In this document: one piece after another, positions 25,372 to 35,601 of the stretch | Position numbering within the stretch: the stretch's first letter is position 1 | Layout of the letters: each line of letters starts with the position of its first letter | From: an uncultured Bacteroidales bacterium | GTDB taxonomy: Bacteria > Bacteroidota > Bacteroidia > Bacteroidales > UBA932 | Direction: 5' to 3' | DNA: 64,000 bases | Assembly (NCBI GenBank): GCA_934695325.1 | Contig: CAKUVD010000003.1 | Location: 1 to 64,000 of the forward strand | Notes under the pieces: generated by a model | Database searches by the model: none | What the model was told of the DNA's origin: nothing | What the model saw: the letters and a program-made list of their open reading frames with translations, nothing else | Translations under genes and position numbers: made by a program

Positions 25372-27171
25372 ATGAAAGACACATTCCATCCAGAAGACTG
25401 GCTCCAGCAGCCATCTTCTCAAAATACGACACCGCGAGAATCAGCTTCATCAGACACTCTGGAAGACATTGAAGCCATCACATCACGCATCGAACAGTCC
25501 GGCATTGACATAACCTCCGGCTACGACAACTGGCGCGACCTCGGCTTCGCCCTCTCCGATGGACTCGGAGAATCCGGACGCATCTACTACCACCGCATCA
25601 GCAGCCTTAACAGCGGCTACACACCTGAAGAATGCGACCGCCAATACGACAAATGCCTGAAGTCACACGGCACAGGCATAACCGTCAAGACATTCTTCCA
25701 GAAAGCAAAAGAAGCAGGAATCTCAATCATCACTTCCGGCAAATCCGCAATCTCCGCACATTCCGCAAAATCCGCATCGCACAACACTGCGGAAATTGCA
25801 GAAACAGCGGAATCTGCGGAAATCCTCACAGAACCGCTGCCCACATTCAGCGACAAAGTAATCGGACAACTCCCCGACTTCCTCAGGCAGATTGCCGCAT
25901 CAGGCAATTCCGTCCAGGACGCAGACATCCTCCTGCTGGGCACATTGACGGTGCTCTCCTCCTGTATGCCCCACATCAAAGGCATCTACGACCGCAGGAC
26001 AGTATTCCCGAACATCTTCCTGTTCGTCACCGCCAGAGCCTCGTCAGGAAAAGGCCGGCTCAACCTCTGCCGCCACCTCGTCGAACCCATCCACGAAGAC
26101 CTGCGCAACCTCAATGAAGCCGAAATGATGGACTACAAGCACAGACTCTCAGAATACAACGCCGCAGGAAAGAAGAAAGTCGATATGGAAAAGCCCGAAG
26201 AACCGCCGATGCGTATGCTCTTCATCCCGGCCAACTCCTCAGCCACCGCAGTCTATCAAGTCCTCAATGACAATGGCGGCCAAGGACTTATGTTCGAGAC
26301 GGAAGGCGACACCCTCGCCAACACATTCGGCTCCGACTACGGCAACTACTCCGACGGCTTCCGAAAAGCGTTCCATCACGAAACCATCTCCTACATCCGC
26401 CGCAAAGACCGAGAATATGTGAACATCAAGAACCCGAGACTGTCCACAGTCCTCACCGGCACGCCCAGGCAAGTCCTGAACCTTATAACAGATGCGGAAA
26501 ACGGTCTCTTCAGTCGCTTCCTCTTCTACTACCTCGACACCAAACTCGTCTGGAACAATGTCTTCGCCGAATCCGGCAACGACACCCTTGAAGACCGTTT
26601 CGCAGCCCTCGGCAAGGACTATCACGACTTCCACCGCATTCTGTCCGAATACGGCTCCGACATCATATTCCGCCTTACCTCCGAACAATAGGAAGACTTC
26701 AATGCTCTGTTCGACCGATGGCAGTCCGAATATGCCGCCTCCTGCGGAGACGAGTTCATAGCCACCGTCCGCCGCCTCGGAGTCATAACATTCCGCATAG
26801 CGATGATTCTCTCCACCCTGCGGATAATGGAAGACGGCTGCTTCACTCCCGAACTCATCTGCTCCGACACAGACTACACCACGGCCCGAGCCATAGCCGA
26901 CGTGATCATCCGCCACGATGAACGGGTATTCCGGACGCTCGCAACCCCGGCACCACCGACGGCTGTCTCCACAGCCGCGCAACGTCAGTCCCTACAGCTG
27001 AAATACCTTGAAGCCCTCCCGGATGAGTTCGACCGCAAGACCTACTGCGAACTGGCAACCACGATGGGACTCAACCCAAAATCCATAGAGCGCACCATCA
27101 AGAAATGGTGCGAAGAAGGCCGGCTGGAAAATGTCGCGTATGGGAAATACAGGAAAAGAAAGTCACAATAA
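25372..27171 (+). pseudogene. DUF3987 helicase-like gene interrupted by an in-frame TAG
   Basis: The ATG at 25372 opens 600 codons in one frame, broken only by TAG at 26689-26691 (codon 440). Before it come a PriCT-like segment (residues about 30-110) and the DUF3987 core with PNIFLFVTARASSGKGRL near 215. After it the same frame continues EDFNALFDRWQ and ends with a winged-helix-like tail (TYCELATTMGLNPKSIERT). A CAG to TAG change would explain the stop. The first ORF alone lacks the C-terminal third, so replication function is doubtful. TAG is a normal stop here (the integrase gene ends with it), so recoding is not needed. It is the partner of the upstream VirE_N gene. Confidence 0.8.
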
Positions 27172-27250
27172 ACGGTCGATAAATGTGACTATATTGTTTT
27201 CCATTGGATGCTTGCTTTTGCTTGTTTTGCAAATTTAATAAAAAATGTAA

Positions 27251-27276
27251 TATACGTACGTATAATATTAAATTTG
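27251..27276 (+). promoter_or_regulatory. Promoter with internal palindrome before the methyltransferase operon
   Basis: TAAATTTG at 27269-27276 fits the -7 consensus TAnnTTTG. Just upstream, TATACGTACGTATA (27251-27264) is a perfect 14-bp palindrome in the spacer region, where a repressor would block transcription. The -33 element is poor, which suits a regulated promoter. Confidence 0.45.
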
Positions 27277-27315
27277 AGGCTTCTATTTCGTTGTTATCTA
27301 ACGAGAACCATTGAT

Positions 27316-28670
27316 ATGAAATAGAAGCCCAAATAATCGACCTATTTTCTGGACTAGGAGGAATCCGAATCGGATTTGAACAGGCCCTTGCCAAACGAGG
27401 GCTAAAAGGCAAATGCGTGTTCACCTCTGAAATAAAGCCATCGGCGATAAAAGCCCTGAATGAGAACTTTCCCGGAGAAAATATAAAAGCCACAGACATA
27501 ACAACCATCAAAAAGCAGGATGTACCTGATTTTAAAGTTTTGCTTGGCGGTTTCCCTTGTCAAGCATTCAGCAGTGCCGGCTTACAAAAAGGCTTTGCTG
27601 ACACAAGAGGAACATTGTTTTTCGATGTACAAAGAGTATTATCCGAACATCTGAAAACCGTCGATGGATTCATCCTTGAAAATGTAGAAGGGCTTGTAAC
27701 ACACGACCGAGAAAACAAATCCGATAAAACAGGAAGAACTATAAACACGATTATGCACGTACTCAAAGACGTACTTGGGTTTAATGCGGAATTCATCGTG
27801 CTCAATGCGGCGGATTTTGGCGTACCTCAATACAGAAAACGTGTTTATATCGTAGGCTGCAAAAAGAAATTCGGGAAAGTCAATCTTAAATTTAAGGGTC
27901 AGCAGGAACAACCAGTAGAAAACGTCCTTGAAACAGGTCTTCCTACATTAAAAAGTGACTTCTCAAAGAAAATTCTTAGACATTTCTCCGTAGAGTCACT
28001 TAATGGCAAAGCCCTGAAAGACAAACGTGGAGGAAAATCCAATATACATAGTTGGGAATTCGATTTCAAAGGGAAAATATCCGACGAGGAAAAGGCTCTC
28101 CTTAATGCCCTTCTTCTCGCAAGAAGAAAGCGTAAGTGGGCAGAAGAAATCGGCATCACATGGATGGATGGTATGCCCTTGACAACAGAACAAATCAGGA
28201 CATTCTTTGACAGACCAAATCTCCAGCAGATGCTCGACGACTTGACAGATAAAAAATACCTTGTCTATGAGCATCCCAAAAAGCAACTTGTGCATCAAGA
28301 CTCCAACGGAAACCGCTACACAACAAGAGTTCCGGACAAGACCAAGGCAAAAGGCTATAATATCGTCACAGGAAAGCTTTCATTCGAGATAAGCAGTTTC
28401 TTGGACAAAAGCAAACCGGCAAAAACCATTGTAGCAATGGATATGGGCAATATCGGAGTTCTTGACAATGACGGAATACGCCACCTGACACTCCGAGAAG
28501 GCTTAAGATTGTTTGGATATCCAGATTCGTACAGTTTGAGGCCATTCGAGAACTCACGACGGAACATAAGGCTTGGCTACGACCTTATCGGTAATTCAGT
28601 ATGTGTTCCGGTGATAGAAGCCATCGCTGAACGGCTTTTAGACAGAATCAACCCACAAAAGAAGAAATAA
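27316..28670 (+). pseudogene. m5C DNA methyltransferase with a broken start
   Basis: All m5C motifs are present: LFSGLGGIRIGF just after the start, GGFPCQAFSSAG near residue 77, ENVEGL near 121, FGVPQYRKRVYIVG near 170, and a C-terminal LIGNSVCVPV. But the only ATG at the right place (27316) reads ATG-AAA-TAG. The methyltransferase frame (MTase residues IEAQIIDLFSG) is one base off and has no start codon between its upstream TGA at 27312 and motif I. One extra A would give MKIEAQIID. The next in-frame start, GTG at 27417, would lose the AdoMet motif. Either expression needs a slip or non-standard start, or the gene is dead. It heads a restriction-like operon. Confidence 0.75.
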
Positions 28671-28673
28671 TAT

Positions 28674-29561
28674 ATGCTAAAACTTTCACACGACAATGCT
28701 ATAAAATCCACCCTTATGTTCTGGGTGGACGAGCAGATCGAGTCAAAATATGAAGATCTCTATGAAAAAGAGATGCCTAAATATGACTCTTTGCTATCAA
28801 TACGTACAAAAGAGGAACTTCAATCATTCATCAAGAATGAACGGGAGTCCATCAAATTGCTCACGACAATTTTAGGCATATCAAGTGAAAAATTCAAGCG
28901 CGTCATAACCCTTTTGCGAGTTCGCAAAGGATATACAATCTCGACCGAATGGGCAGACAACAAAGTTCGTACAGAATTATGTGGCAGTCAGAATCTTATG
29001 AATGAATTCTGTGACCTGTTTTTCAACAAAGATGCCTATAAGGATCTTATTCCCAGTTCAATTCTGAATGACTTCCGGCTTGACAGAGAATGGCTTATCC
29101 ATGTCTGTTCAAAAGATATGTTGCTAAAAATGATAAAAACATCATACACAACAGCATACAATGGGGAATGCGCTAATGCATATCAAGAGAAGGTCACTGA
29201 AAGCATCAAGGCCTACACAGATAAATATGGTTTATCTTTCGGCAAAGTAACTCACGATGCAATTCTCAAGTCTGAAAGTCTGCTTACCATCTCAAATGGA
29301 GAGAAATCCATAATTGTGACAATAAACTACACTGTCACAACCAGTAACAACCAAACGAGATATTCTGATAGGATTCAGAAAATAAGATCAGCCATAGCCG
29401 GGAATAGGAATTATATGTTAATCAACATACTTGACGGCGCAGGCTGGGTTGCAAGAGGTTCCGATTATCAGAAAATCCATACAGATTGCAGCCATTTCTT
29501 GAATCTTGCGAACATTGACAGAATCGAAACAATCATAACAGAATACTTTAACATCCAATAA
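28674..29561 (+). CDS. Putative type II restriction endonuclease partner
   Basis: The gene starts 3 bases after the methyltransferase stop and encodes 295 residues. I do not recognise the family firmly. The C-terminal third has the look of a nuclease core: SIIVTINYTVTTSN near 203, ILDGAGWVARGSDY near 247, and then helix HFLNLANIDRIETI. That GW-x2-R-x-D pattern occurs near the end of several type II enzymes. Position right after an m5C methyltransferase supports a restriction role. If the methyltransferase is really off, an active nuclease would be toxic, so one of the two calls may be wrong. Confidence 0.55.
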   Translation: MLKLSHDNAIKSTLMFWVDEQIESKYEDLYEKEMPKYDSLLSIRTKEELQSFIKNERESIKLLTTILGISSEKFKRVITLLRVRKGYTISTEWADNKVRTELCGSQNLMNEFCDLFFNKDAYKDLIPSSILNDFRLDREWLIHVCSKDMLLKMIKTSYTTAYNGECANAYQEKVTESIKAYTDKYGLSFGKVTHDAILKSESLLTISNGEKSIIVTINYTVTTSNNQTRYSDRIQKIRSAIAGNRNYMLINILDGAGWVARGSDYQKIHTDCSHFLNLANIDRIETIITEYFNIQ

Positions 29562-29563
29562 TT

Positions 29564-30862
29564 ATGACAGCTGCGGAACGAAAAGCCAAGATTGCAGAAA
29601 TAACGGGAGGCAACTATTTCAGCACAGACGGAAAAGGCAAACGAATAAGATATTGTGGAGATGTAAAAACCTTCATCGAATATGAGATTCCAATGGATCT
29701 CATCATTTACAATGTTGAGAACGGACGTATTGCTAGCCTCGTTAAATCTTATGAACGAGAACACAGCAGTCTTAATCCGGAAAAAGAAGAAGACGCGAAA
29801 CAGATTGCGCAATTTCTGTATGATTCAAATGACATTGCCAACAAAAAGACAAAACGCAACATAGTTGTCAACGGACAGCTTGAAACAGGTATCATCACTT
29901 GTGACGGCGTTCTTGTTGATGGTAACAGACGAGTATCACTGATGCGGCAGATTCTCTCCGACTCATCTTTTACTACGTCTGAAAGAGCCCGTTGTGAAAA
30001 GTTCCGTGCGATAGTTCTTCCCGAAGATGCTGACAAAAAAGAAATTCTTCGTCTTGAAACGACATTTCAGATGGGAGCCGATGAAAAAGTCGGATATAAT
30101 GCCATCGAAAAATACCTTCACGCCCAAGATTTAGCCGACCAAGGTTTCTCCACCGCAGACATATCAGAATTTATGAACCTAGATGGAGCCAACGAGGTCA
30201 CAAAACTCTTGGAAATAAAACAACTTATTGACGAGTACCTTGAATACTTCGGCTTGGATGGGCTATATACCAGACTGCCTAAAGGGTTCGAAGACGACTT
30301 GCAAAAACTCAATACGGCTATCCGCAAGATTAAGAACGGCAGCATAAGTTGGATTCCGACAACAAGACTGACTGAAGTGGAGAATGACCTTAAATGCATA
30401 TCATTCGACTATATCAGACTGAATGCTAAAAGCCCGGATGGATTTGAATTCCGTTCCATAGCATCAACCTCTAATGCGAACTTTCTTGTAAATGAAGACA
30501 TCTGGAATCAGTTCGTCCAGTCCTGGCAAGACGCAACCAATGATATTACAGAAACACCGATTGAAGTTGTCTTGAGTGAAGCAACAACTACAAACGAATC
30601 TTCCAGACTACTTGAGGCGCGTGACAATGAATGGAGAACAAATGTAAAGGATAATCTTATGGAAGCATTCAATGATGCTCAGACGACACTCAATAATAAA
30701 AAGGAAAAAGAGAAGCCTGGAGTATTATTCAAACGTGCCTTGAATGCACTGCAACAGATCGACCTCGATAGTTTGGGAGCTGCTGTCGACAAATCCGATA
30801 TTCTTAAATACGTAGAGCAAGTAAAAATAATCTGCGATAACGTTTCAAATAAAGTTCAGTAA
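29564..30862 (+). CDS. ParB/Srx-like domain protein in restriction operon
   Basis: A ParB-like fold is visible in residues about 35-150 of 432: IPMDLIIYNVENGRI (substrate-loop region), then GIITCDGVLVDGNRRVSLM near 108. The DGNRR motif is the conserved nucleotide-binding signature of this superfamily, which includes CTPases, nucleases and phosphorothioation regulators. Residues about 180-290 are helical; the C-terminus is acidic and coiled. Spacing to both neighbours is 2-4 bases, so it is part of a single operon with the methyltransferase, SNF2 helicase and DUF3883 genes. Its exact role in the system is unknown; target-site recognition or licensing of cleavage are options. Confidence 0.65.
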   Translation: MTAAERKAKIAEITGGNYFSTDGKGKRIRYCGDVKTFIEYEIPMDLIIYNVENGRIASLVKSYEREHSSLNPEKEEDAKQIAQFLYDSNDIANKKTKRNIVVNGQLETGIITCDGVLVDGNRRVSLMRQILSDSSFTTSERARCEKFRAIVLPEDADKKEILRLETTFQMGADEKVGYNAIEKYLHAQDLADQGFSTADISEFMNLDGANEVTKLLEIKQLIDEYLEYFGLDGLYTRLPKGFEDDLQKLNTAIRKIKNGSISWIPTTRLTEVENDLKCISFDYIRLNAKSPDGFEFRSIASTSNANFLVNEDIWNQFVQSWQDATNDITETPIEVVLSEATTTNESSRLLEARDNEWRTNVKDNLMEAFNDAQTTLNNKKEKEKPGVLFKRALNALQQIDLDSLGAAVDKSDILKYVEQVKIICDNVSNKVQ

Positions 30863-30866
30863 AAAG

Positions 30867-32828
30867 ATGTCAAAACTCATTTTGTCAGCCATAGACAGCA
30901 ATCATTACCGCATCACCGGTGCGGTTGACGAATTGCGTGCCAACAAAAGAGCAAAACTACTGCTAAAATCGAAGCTCACACTCTCTCCAAAAGAAAATCG
31001 GCTCGAACTTGAATGTGAGCAGGGAATAGACTATGTTGCTGACATCTTGAAACTGGCAGCCGGTTATATCAATGCGGAACTAGAATACGATTCCGAAGCA
31101 TCACAGGAACTTGCAGAATTCACCGAACGAGAAGAAAACTTCAAAAAGTTCTCCGAAGCGGCAGCAAGCATTAAAGAAAACAACTGCGACGCTTCTGATT
31201 TCAGATACTTTACCGCCCTCCTCGACAAAACAATGCCGGCCAGACATCTCTATCCCCTCCAGTTGTTGTCTGCCTACCATTTAGCCTTTTCTCAGAACGG
31301 ATGCAATTTCTCAGTGCCTGGTGCAGGGAAGACAAGCATAGTATATGGAGCCTACACATACCTCAAAAATCAGGATAAAGACCAATTTAAGCATGTTGAT
31401 CACATTGTTATTATAGGCCCGTTAAGTTCATTCGGACCATGGGAAAATGAATATGAAGAATGTTTTGGCCGCAAAGCGGAAAGCCAGAGGCTGACATCAA
31501 ATTTAAGCAAAGAGCAGAAGAAACAGTACTTCTTCGAGTCTCCCAAAGAACTGACTTTGATTTCCTATGCATCAGTTGTCAGTGTCAAGGAAGAGCTTAT
31601 TCATTTTCTGCGCCATCATAAGACTATGGTAGTACTTGATGAAGCCCATAAAATAAAGAACACTTCCGGAGGAATTACGGCTTCATCTATTATGGAATTG
31701 GCTAAGAATTGTACTTCGCGTGTTGTATTGACAGGAACACCAGCTCCTAATGGATATGAGGATTTATATAACCTTTTCCATTTTATCTGGCCACAAAACG
31801 ATGTCATAAAATACACTGTCGGGCAATTACGCGAAATGTCAAAATCATCGTCAGGACAAGATAACAGGATCATAAAGATGATGGAAAATGTCAATCCATA
31901 CTTTATCAGAATAAGGAAAAGTGATCTCGGTTTACCTCCAGTGATAGAGCATCCCCCAATTAGAGTACCAATGGAGGACTCACAACGCCGCATATATGAT
32001 TTCATTGAACAAAACTTCGTTGAAGAGGTTAATCATTCCTCGAACTCTGGAATACACAGTCTTCTGGTAAAAGCGAAAATGATTCGGCTACAGCAAGCTG
32101 CGACGAATCCGGCACTTTTGTATATACCTCTCTCATCATTTTCAGAAGAGACATCAGAAGACTTGTCCATAATTGATGACAATTCCATCATGAGAGAGAT
32201 AATGACATTTTACGATGGCATTGTCCCGGTAAAATTCGAAGAATGTCTAAAACTTGTTCGCGAGATTATTGATTCCGGAGAAAAAGTTGTCATCTGGACT
32301 ATCTTCATAAAGAATATAGAAGCATTGTCCCAATACTTGGATGCAAACGGAATACAATGCAGGACTCTGTATGGAGCGACGCCTGTAGCTGATGTCACAA
32401 TGGAAGATGAAGCCTACAGCCAGACACGAGAAGGAATTGTCAAGGAATTTCACAATCCTGAAAGCGCATTTAAAGTAATAATTGCGAACCCTTTTGCTGT
32501 AGCCGAGTCAATATCCTTGCACAAAGCCTGTCATAACGCCATCTACCTTGAACGCTCTTTTAACTGTGCACACTATCTACAGTCAAAAGACAGAATCCAC
32601 AGATACGGCCTGCCAGCCGGAACAACAACAAATTACTATTATATCCTGTCCGCTGATTCAATTGACGAGACTATCCATACCAGATTGGCGTTAAAAGAGC
32701 AAAGGATGCTGGAAATCATTGAGCAGATGCCTATCCCTCTCTTTGCCAATGTTACAGACGAGGGCGACGATGACATTAAAGCTATAATGAATGATTATGT
32801 TAAGCGAGCAGCTAGAAAAGAAATCTAA
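30867..32828 (+). CDS. SNF2/DEAH-type helicase of the restriction operon
   Basis: A 653-residue SF2 motor. Motif I is slightly unusual, FSVPGAGKTSIV near 152; then come motif II VVLDEAHKIKN near 254, motif III LTGTPAPNGYED near 290, motif IV-V KVVIWTIFIKNIEALS near 472, and motif VI HYLQSKDRIHRYG near 570, all typical of SNF2 translocases. It would move along double-stranded DNA using ATP. The last 38 bases overlap the following DUF3883 gene. A helicase plus nuclease plus methyltransferase set parallels DISARM and type I/III restriction, but the companions differ from either. Confidence 0.85.
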   Translation: MSKLILSAIDSNHYRITGAVDELRANKRAKLLLKSKLTLSPKENRLELECEQGIDYVADILKLAAGYINAELEYDSEASQELAEFTEREENFKKFSEAAASIKENNCDASDFRYFTALLDKTMPARHLYPLQLLSAYHLAFSQNGCNFSVPGAGKTSIVYGAYTYLKNQDKDQFKHVDHIVIIGPLSSFGPWENEYEECFGRKAESQRLTSNLSKEQKKQYFFESPKELTLISYASVVSVKEELIHFLRHHKTMVVLDEAHKIKNTSGGITASSIMELAKNCTSRVVLTGTPAPNGYEDLYNLFHFIWPQNDVIKYTVGQLREMSKSSSGQDNRIIKMMENVNPYFIRIRKSDLGLPPVIEHPPIRVPMEDSQRRIYDFIEQNFVEEVNHSSNSGIHSLLVKAKMIRLQQAATNPALLYIPLSSFSEETSEDLSIIDDNSIMREIMTFYDGIVPVKFEECLKLVREIIDSGEKVVIWTIFIKNIEALSQYLDANGIQCRTLYGATPVADVTMEDEAYSQTREGIVKEFHNPESAFKVIIANPFAVAESISLHKACHNAIYLERSFNCAHYLQSKDRIHRYGLPAGTTTNYYYILSADSIDETIHTRLALKEQRMLEIIEQMPIPLFANVTDEGDDDIKAIMNDYVKRAARKEI

Positions 32829-34071
32829 AATTGGGACGATAGAGAGCATTGCTTATATCGCCCACTGGTTATCTACAGGCACAGACACCATAGATGACAT
32901 GGTCAAATGCGTCCAAGGACAACCAAACATAAAGATTTCAGAAGTTAAGCCAATTCTAGGGCTGTTCGAAATAATGTCATTGATAAAATTCAATGACACG
33001 ACAATTATAAGCAGCGATACTCTCACCTCCAATGCCTTGAGTTCCGAGAAGTTTTTGGAATGGTTCACACCGGAATATGTTGATTTTGTAGTAAGGCATA
33101 ATTTTATAAGCCTTGACGGAATATCCTACAGCATTGCGAAGAACAAATATATCCTCTCCCCTACCGCAATCAACCCGAGAAAACACGCCTGTTATAGAAA
33201 TCTGCTAATCGATCTCGGACTCATTGAGTATTGTCCGGATGGCGGTTATCTTATAAACCGGCTTCTTGACCAGGCTATTCTGAAAATAAAGGATAAAAAA
33301 ATATCTGAAGAAGAACTTCTTGACAATCTTGAACGACAGAAAGAACAAGGAAAGGAAGGCGAGGAGTTCGCACTCGCATATGAAAGAAGCAGAATTACAA
33401 ATACGGCCTTGCAATGCAAAATTGAGCGGATTTCCATCCTTGATGTCTCCGCAGGCTTTGATATAGTCTCTTTTAACGACAATGATTCCAAAACTTTCGA
33501 CAGATTCATTGAAGTAAAGACATACGTCGGCAAGCCTCATTTTTATTGGTCAAAGAACGAAATAGAAAAGGCTCGTCTAATGGGCGATGCATATTTCATA
33601 TATCTCATTGACTTTCAGAAAATAGACCATAAAGGATATGCACCTCAATGCATATCAAATCCGATAAAGAACATTATTCAAACAACAGAATGGATGAAGA
33701 CATCTCAAGCATTTCTTGTTGAGCTTCTTGCCGTTGATGGATATTCAAATCAAACGCGTCTGTCAATGCACCTCCAAGACGGAGATAGCTCCCAAGATGA
33801 ACTGGATACATATTTAAGCAGCGTATCCGTAGTTCAATCTTTTGTTGACACGGCCATCCGTCTTGGAATTGATTCAATGCACGCATTAGAAACAATACTC
33901 AGTCGCGTCAATGACGAGAACAACGGAATATACAGAGGATGTCTTGCAAAACTTAGAGACGCTGCTGACAATTCTAAAACAAACGCAGGTACAACTATCG
34001 GACGACTCGAAAACTACGGAACTGTAAACAACATAAGCGGGAAATCTCTCCCGATACCGACAACCGATTAA
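32791..34071 (+). CDS. DUF3883 (PD-(D/E)XK) nuclease-like protein
   Basis: The central domain of this 426-residue protein (about 185-275) matches DUF3883: GEEFALAYE, then ILDVSAGFDIVSFN, FDRFIEVKTY and YWSKNEIEKA. The D...E-x-K spacing is that of a restriction-like nuclease and the KNE helix is typical of the family. The N-terminal 180 residues look like winged-helix segments. The start at 32791 lies inside the helicase gene (an alternative ATG is at 32797), so it is co-translated and probably the cutting or DNA-binding subunit of this system. The C-terminus is low-complexity. Confidence 0.7.
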   Translation: MIMLSEQLEKKSKIGTIESIAYIAHWLSTGTDTIDDMVKCVQGQPNIKISEVKPILGLFEIMSLIKFNDTTIISSDTLTSNALSSEKFLEWFTPEYVDFVVRHNFISLDGISYSIAKNKYILSPTAINPRKHACYRNLLIDLGLIEYCPDGGYLINRLLDQAILKIKDKKISEEELLDNLERQKEQGKEGEEFALAYERSRITNTALQCKIERISILDVSAGFDIVSFNDNDSKTFDRFIEVKTYVGKPHFYWSKNEIEKARLMGDAYFIYLIDFQKIDHKGYAPQCISNPIKNIIQTTEWMKTSQAFLVELLAVDGYSNQTRLSMHLQDGDSSQDELDTYLSSVSVVQSFVDTAIRLGIDSMHALETILSRVNDENNGIYRGCLAKLRDAADNSKTNAGTTIGRLENYGTVNNISGKSLPIPTTD

Positions 34072-34079
34072 CGCATAAC

Positions 34080-34493
34080 ATGACACATATCAATCAATTC
34101 ATTGCACATCCCGGAAGCACATTCAATGATGCTACCAATGCTACCGTAATTATCGGCAATGATGTTACGGTCAGCCCTTCTTCCACATCGAATGATAAGT
34201 CGGATACAGGAATTTGTGATCCTGCATACTTGGCTCCTGGAAGAGACAAAATAGATCTTATCAGAATCATCAATGCCATTGCGGAGATGAATCCACCATT
34301 CTTCATAAATAGCAAAGGAGACAGAATTACAAAGAAAACCCTCTTTGAAGCATTCGGCAGTGCGCTTGGCATTGAATTGAACGACTTTGCGAACCACCTT
34401 TCAGCAGCAAAGCGACTGAACAATGATTCAGATAAAAACACCAAGATTTTTGATGAACTGAAAAAAGTCTCAGAAGATTACTTCAATAAATAA
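34080..34493 (+). CDS. Small protein with Bacteroidota C-terminal helical domain
   Basis: A 137-residue protein starting 8 bases after the DUF3883 gene. The N-terminal half is low-complexity and polar (PGSTFNDATNATVIIGN). The C-terminal half (FFINSKGDRITKKTLFEAFG, then LGIELNDFANHLSAAK) resembles a short domain seen at the end of many Bacteroidota proteins that I cannot name with certainty. As last gene of the operon it may be an accessory or regulator. Confidence 0.55.
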   Translation: MTHINQFIAHPGSTFNDATNATVIIGNDVTVSPSSTSNDKSDTGICDPAYLAPGRDKIDLIRIINAIAEMNPPFFINSKGDRITKKTLFEAFGSALGIELNDFANHLSAAKRLNNDSDKNTKIFDELKKVSEDYFNK

Positions 34494-34520
34494 AAACAAA
34501 CCTCATAACACCACAAAACT

Positions 34521-34976
34521 ATGGTAACATTCAAAAGACTATTGAGAAGTGCCGTGGCGATAGCCGTAGGCTCTCTAACTCTTTTATCCTGTTCAAAAGA
34601 CGAAAATGGCTCAACAGGAAGCGATGCCGACAGGTTCGTCGGCACATACTCAATCAGTGTCACGGAACAGGTTGTCTGGGGCGGCGATTCAGGGACACTC
34701 ACAGATACGGGAGTCCTGACCATAACCAAAATATCAGACACCCAGGTCCGTGCCACTGGCTTCTTTAATGACATAGGAGAAGTTGCGAACTCTGCCATCT
34801 ATTTTGAATCTATCAAAGGATCGGATTCAGCAGGATATATGACCACGACATTCGGCCCGGCCACACTATCCGGCAATGTACTGACATTGACTGCAACATC
34901 AAATGGAAAACTGGCAAGCAACGGCGTTCTTTATCCGTTCCGCAGTACTCAACAGATAACAGGAATCAAGCATTAA
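34521..34976 (+). CDS. Lipoprotein of unknown function
   Basis: The N-terminus of this 151-residue protein is a lipoprotein signal: basic start (MVTFKRLLRSA), hydrophobic stretch, then lipobox LTLLSC with Cys near residue 25 followed by S-K-D-E, which in Bacteroidota favours surface export. The mature part is Thr/Ser/Gly-rich and beta-like (YSISVTEQVVWGGDSG), resembling small lipocalin-like domains. No family assigned. It pairs with the next exported protein, 20 bases downstream. Confidence 0.7.
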   Translation: MVTFKRLLRSAVAIAVGSLTLLSCSKDENGSTGSDADRFVGTYSISVTEQVVWGGDSGTLTDTGVLTITKISDTQVRATGFFNDIGEVANSAIYFESIKGSDSAGYMTTTFGPATLSGNVLTLTATSNGKLASNGVLYPFRSTQQITGIKH

Positions 34977-34996
34977 AACAACTAAATACCAACAAT

Positions 34997-35599
34997 ATGA
35001 AAAGAGCAATTATCATCATCGCCAGTCTTTTCATCGCACTGGCAGCCTATGCACAAACACAGACTCCAACAAAGCCTGAATCTCCGCATCTTTCATTTAA
35101 AGGAGTCCCGATTGACGGAACTCTCAGAGCATATACAGACGCTATGAAATCAGCCGGTTTCACATATATGACGACCCAAGACGGCACCGCACTCTTGAAA
35201 GGAGACTTCGCCGCCTATAAGGGCTGTATCATAGGCGTCTCAACACTCAAGAAGATGGATCTTGTCAGTACTATCGGTGTAATATTCCCAGAGCAAGACA
35301 CTTGGTCAGGATTGTATAGCAACTATACATTCTTGAAGGATATGCTTACCAAGAAATATGGCAAGCCTTCCGATGAAGTCGAACGGTTCGATTCATATTC
35401 AGAGCCTCGTGATGATGGCTCAAGAATGACTCAAGTGCAGCTTGACAAGTGTAAGTACTACACTATATTCTCAACACCCAAAGGAGATATAGAATTATCA
35501 ATACAACATAACGGAGTTACAAGTTGCTTCGTCCTCCTCAAATACTACGATAAAATCAACACAAATGCAGTTCAAGAGGATGCAATGAATGACCTTTAA
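34997..35599 (+). CDS. Exported protein of unknown function
   Basis: Residues 1-20 of 200 form a signal peptide ending AYAQ, the usual Bacteroidota cleavage context. The mature protein begins with a conserved-looking FKGVPIDGTLRAYTDAMKSA segment and alternates strands and helices; I do not recognise the family, though similar small periplasmic proteins are common in Bacteroidales. It is followed within 2 bases by the 3' end of a convergent invertase gene and a shared hairpin. Confidence 0.7.
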   Translation: MKRAIIIIASLFIALAAYAQTQTPTKPESPHLSFKGVPIDGTLRAYTDAMKSAGFTYMTTQDGTALLKGDFAAYKGCIIGVSTLKKMDLVSTIGVIFPEQDTWSGLYSNYTFLKDMLTKKYGKPSDEVERFDSYSEPRDDGSRMTQVQLDKCKYYTIFSTPKGDIELSIQHNGVTSCFVLLKYYDKINTNAVQEDAMNDL

Positions 35600-35601
35600 A
35601 C

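Noticed and set aside
26689..26691. TAG read as glutamine (recoding as in some crAss-like phages)
   Set aside because: TAG ends other intact genes here, including the integrase and the SF1 helicase, and a single C-to-T change explains the stop.
30867..34071. Calling the operon DISARM
   Set aside because: No DUF1998 or PLD gene is present, and the ParB-like and DUF3883 genes are not DISARM core parts.
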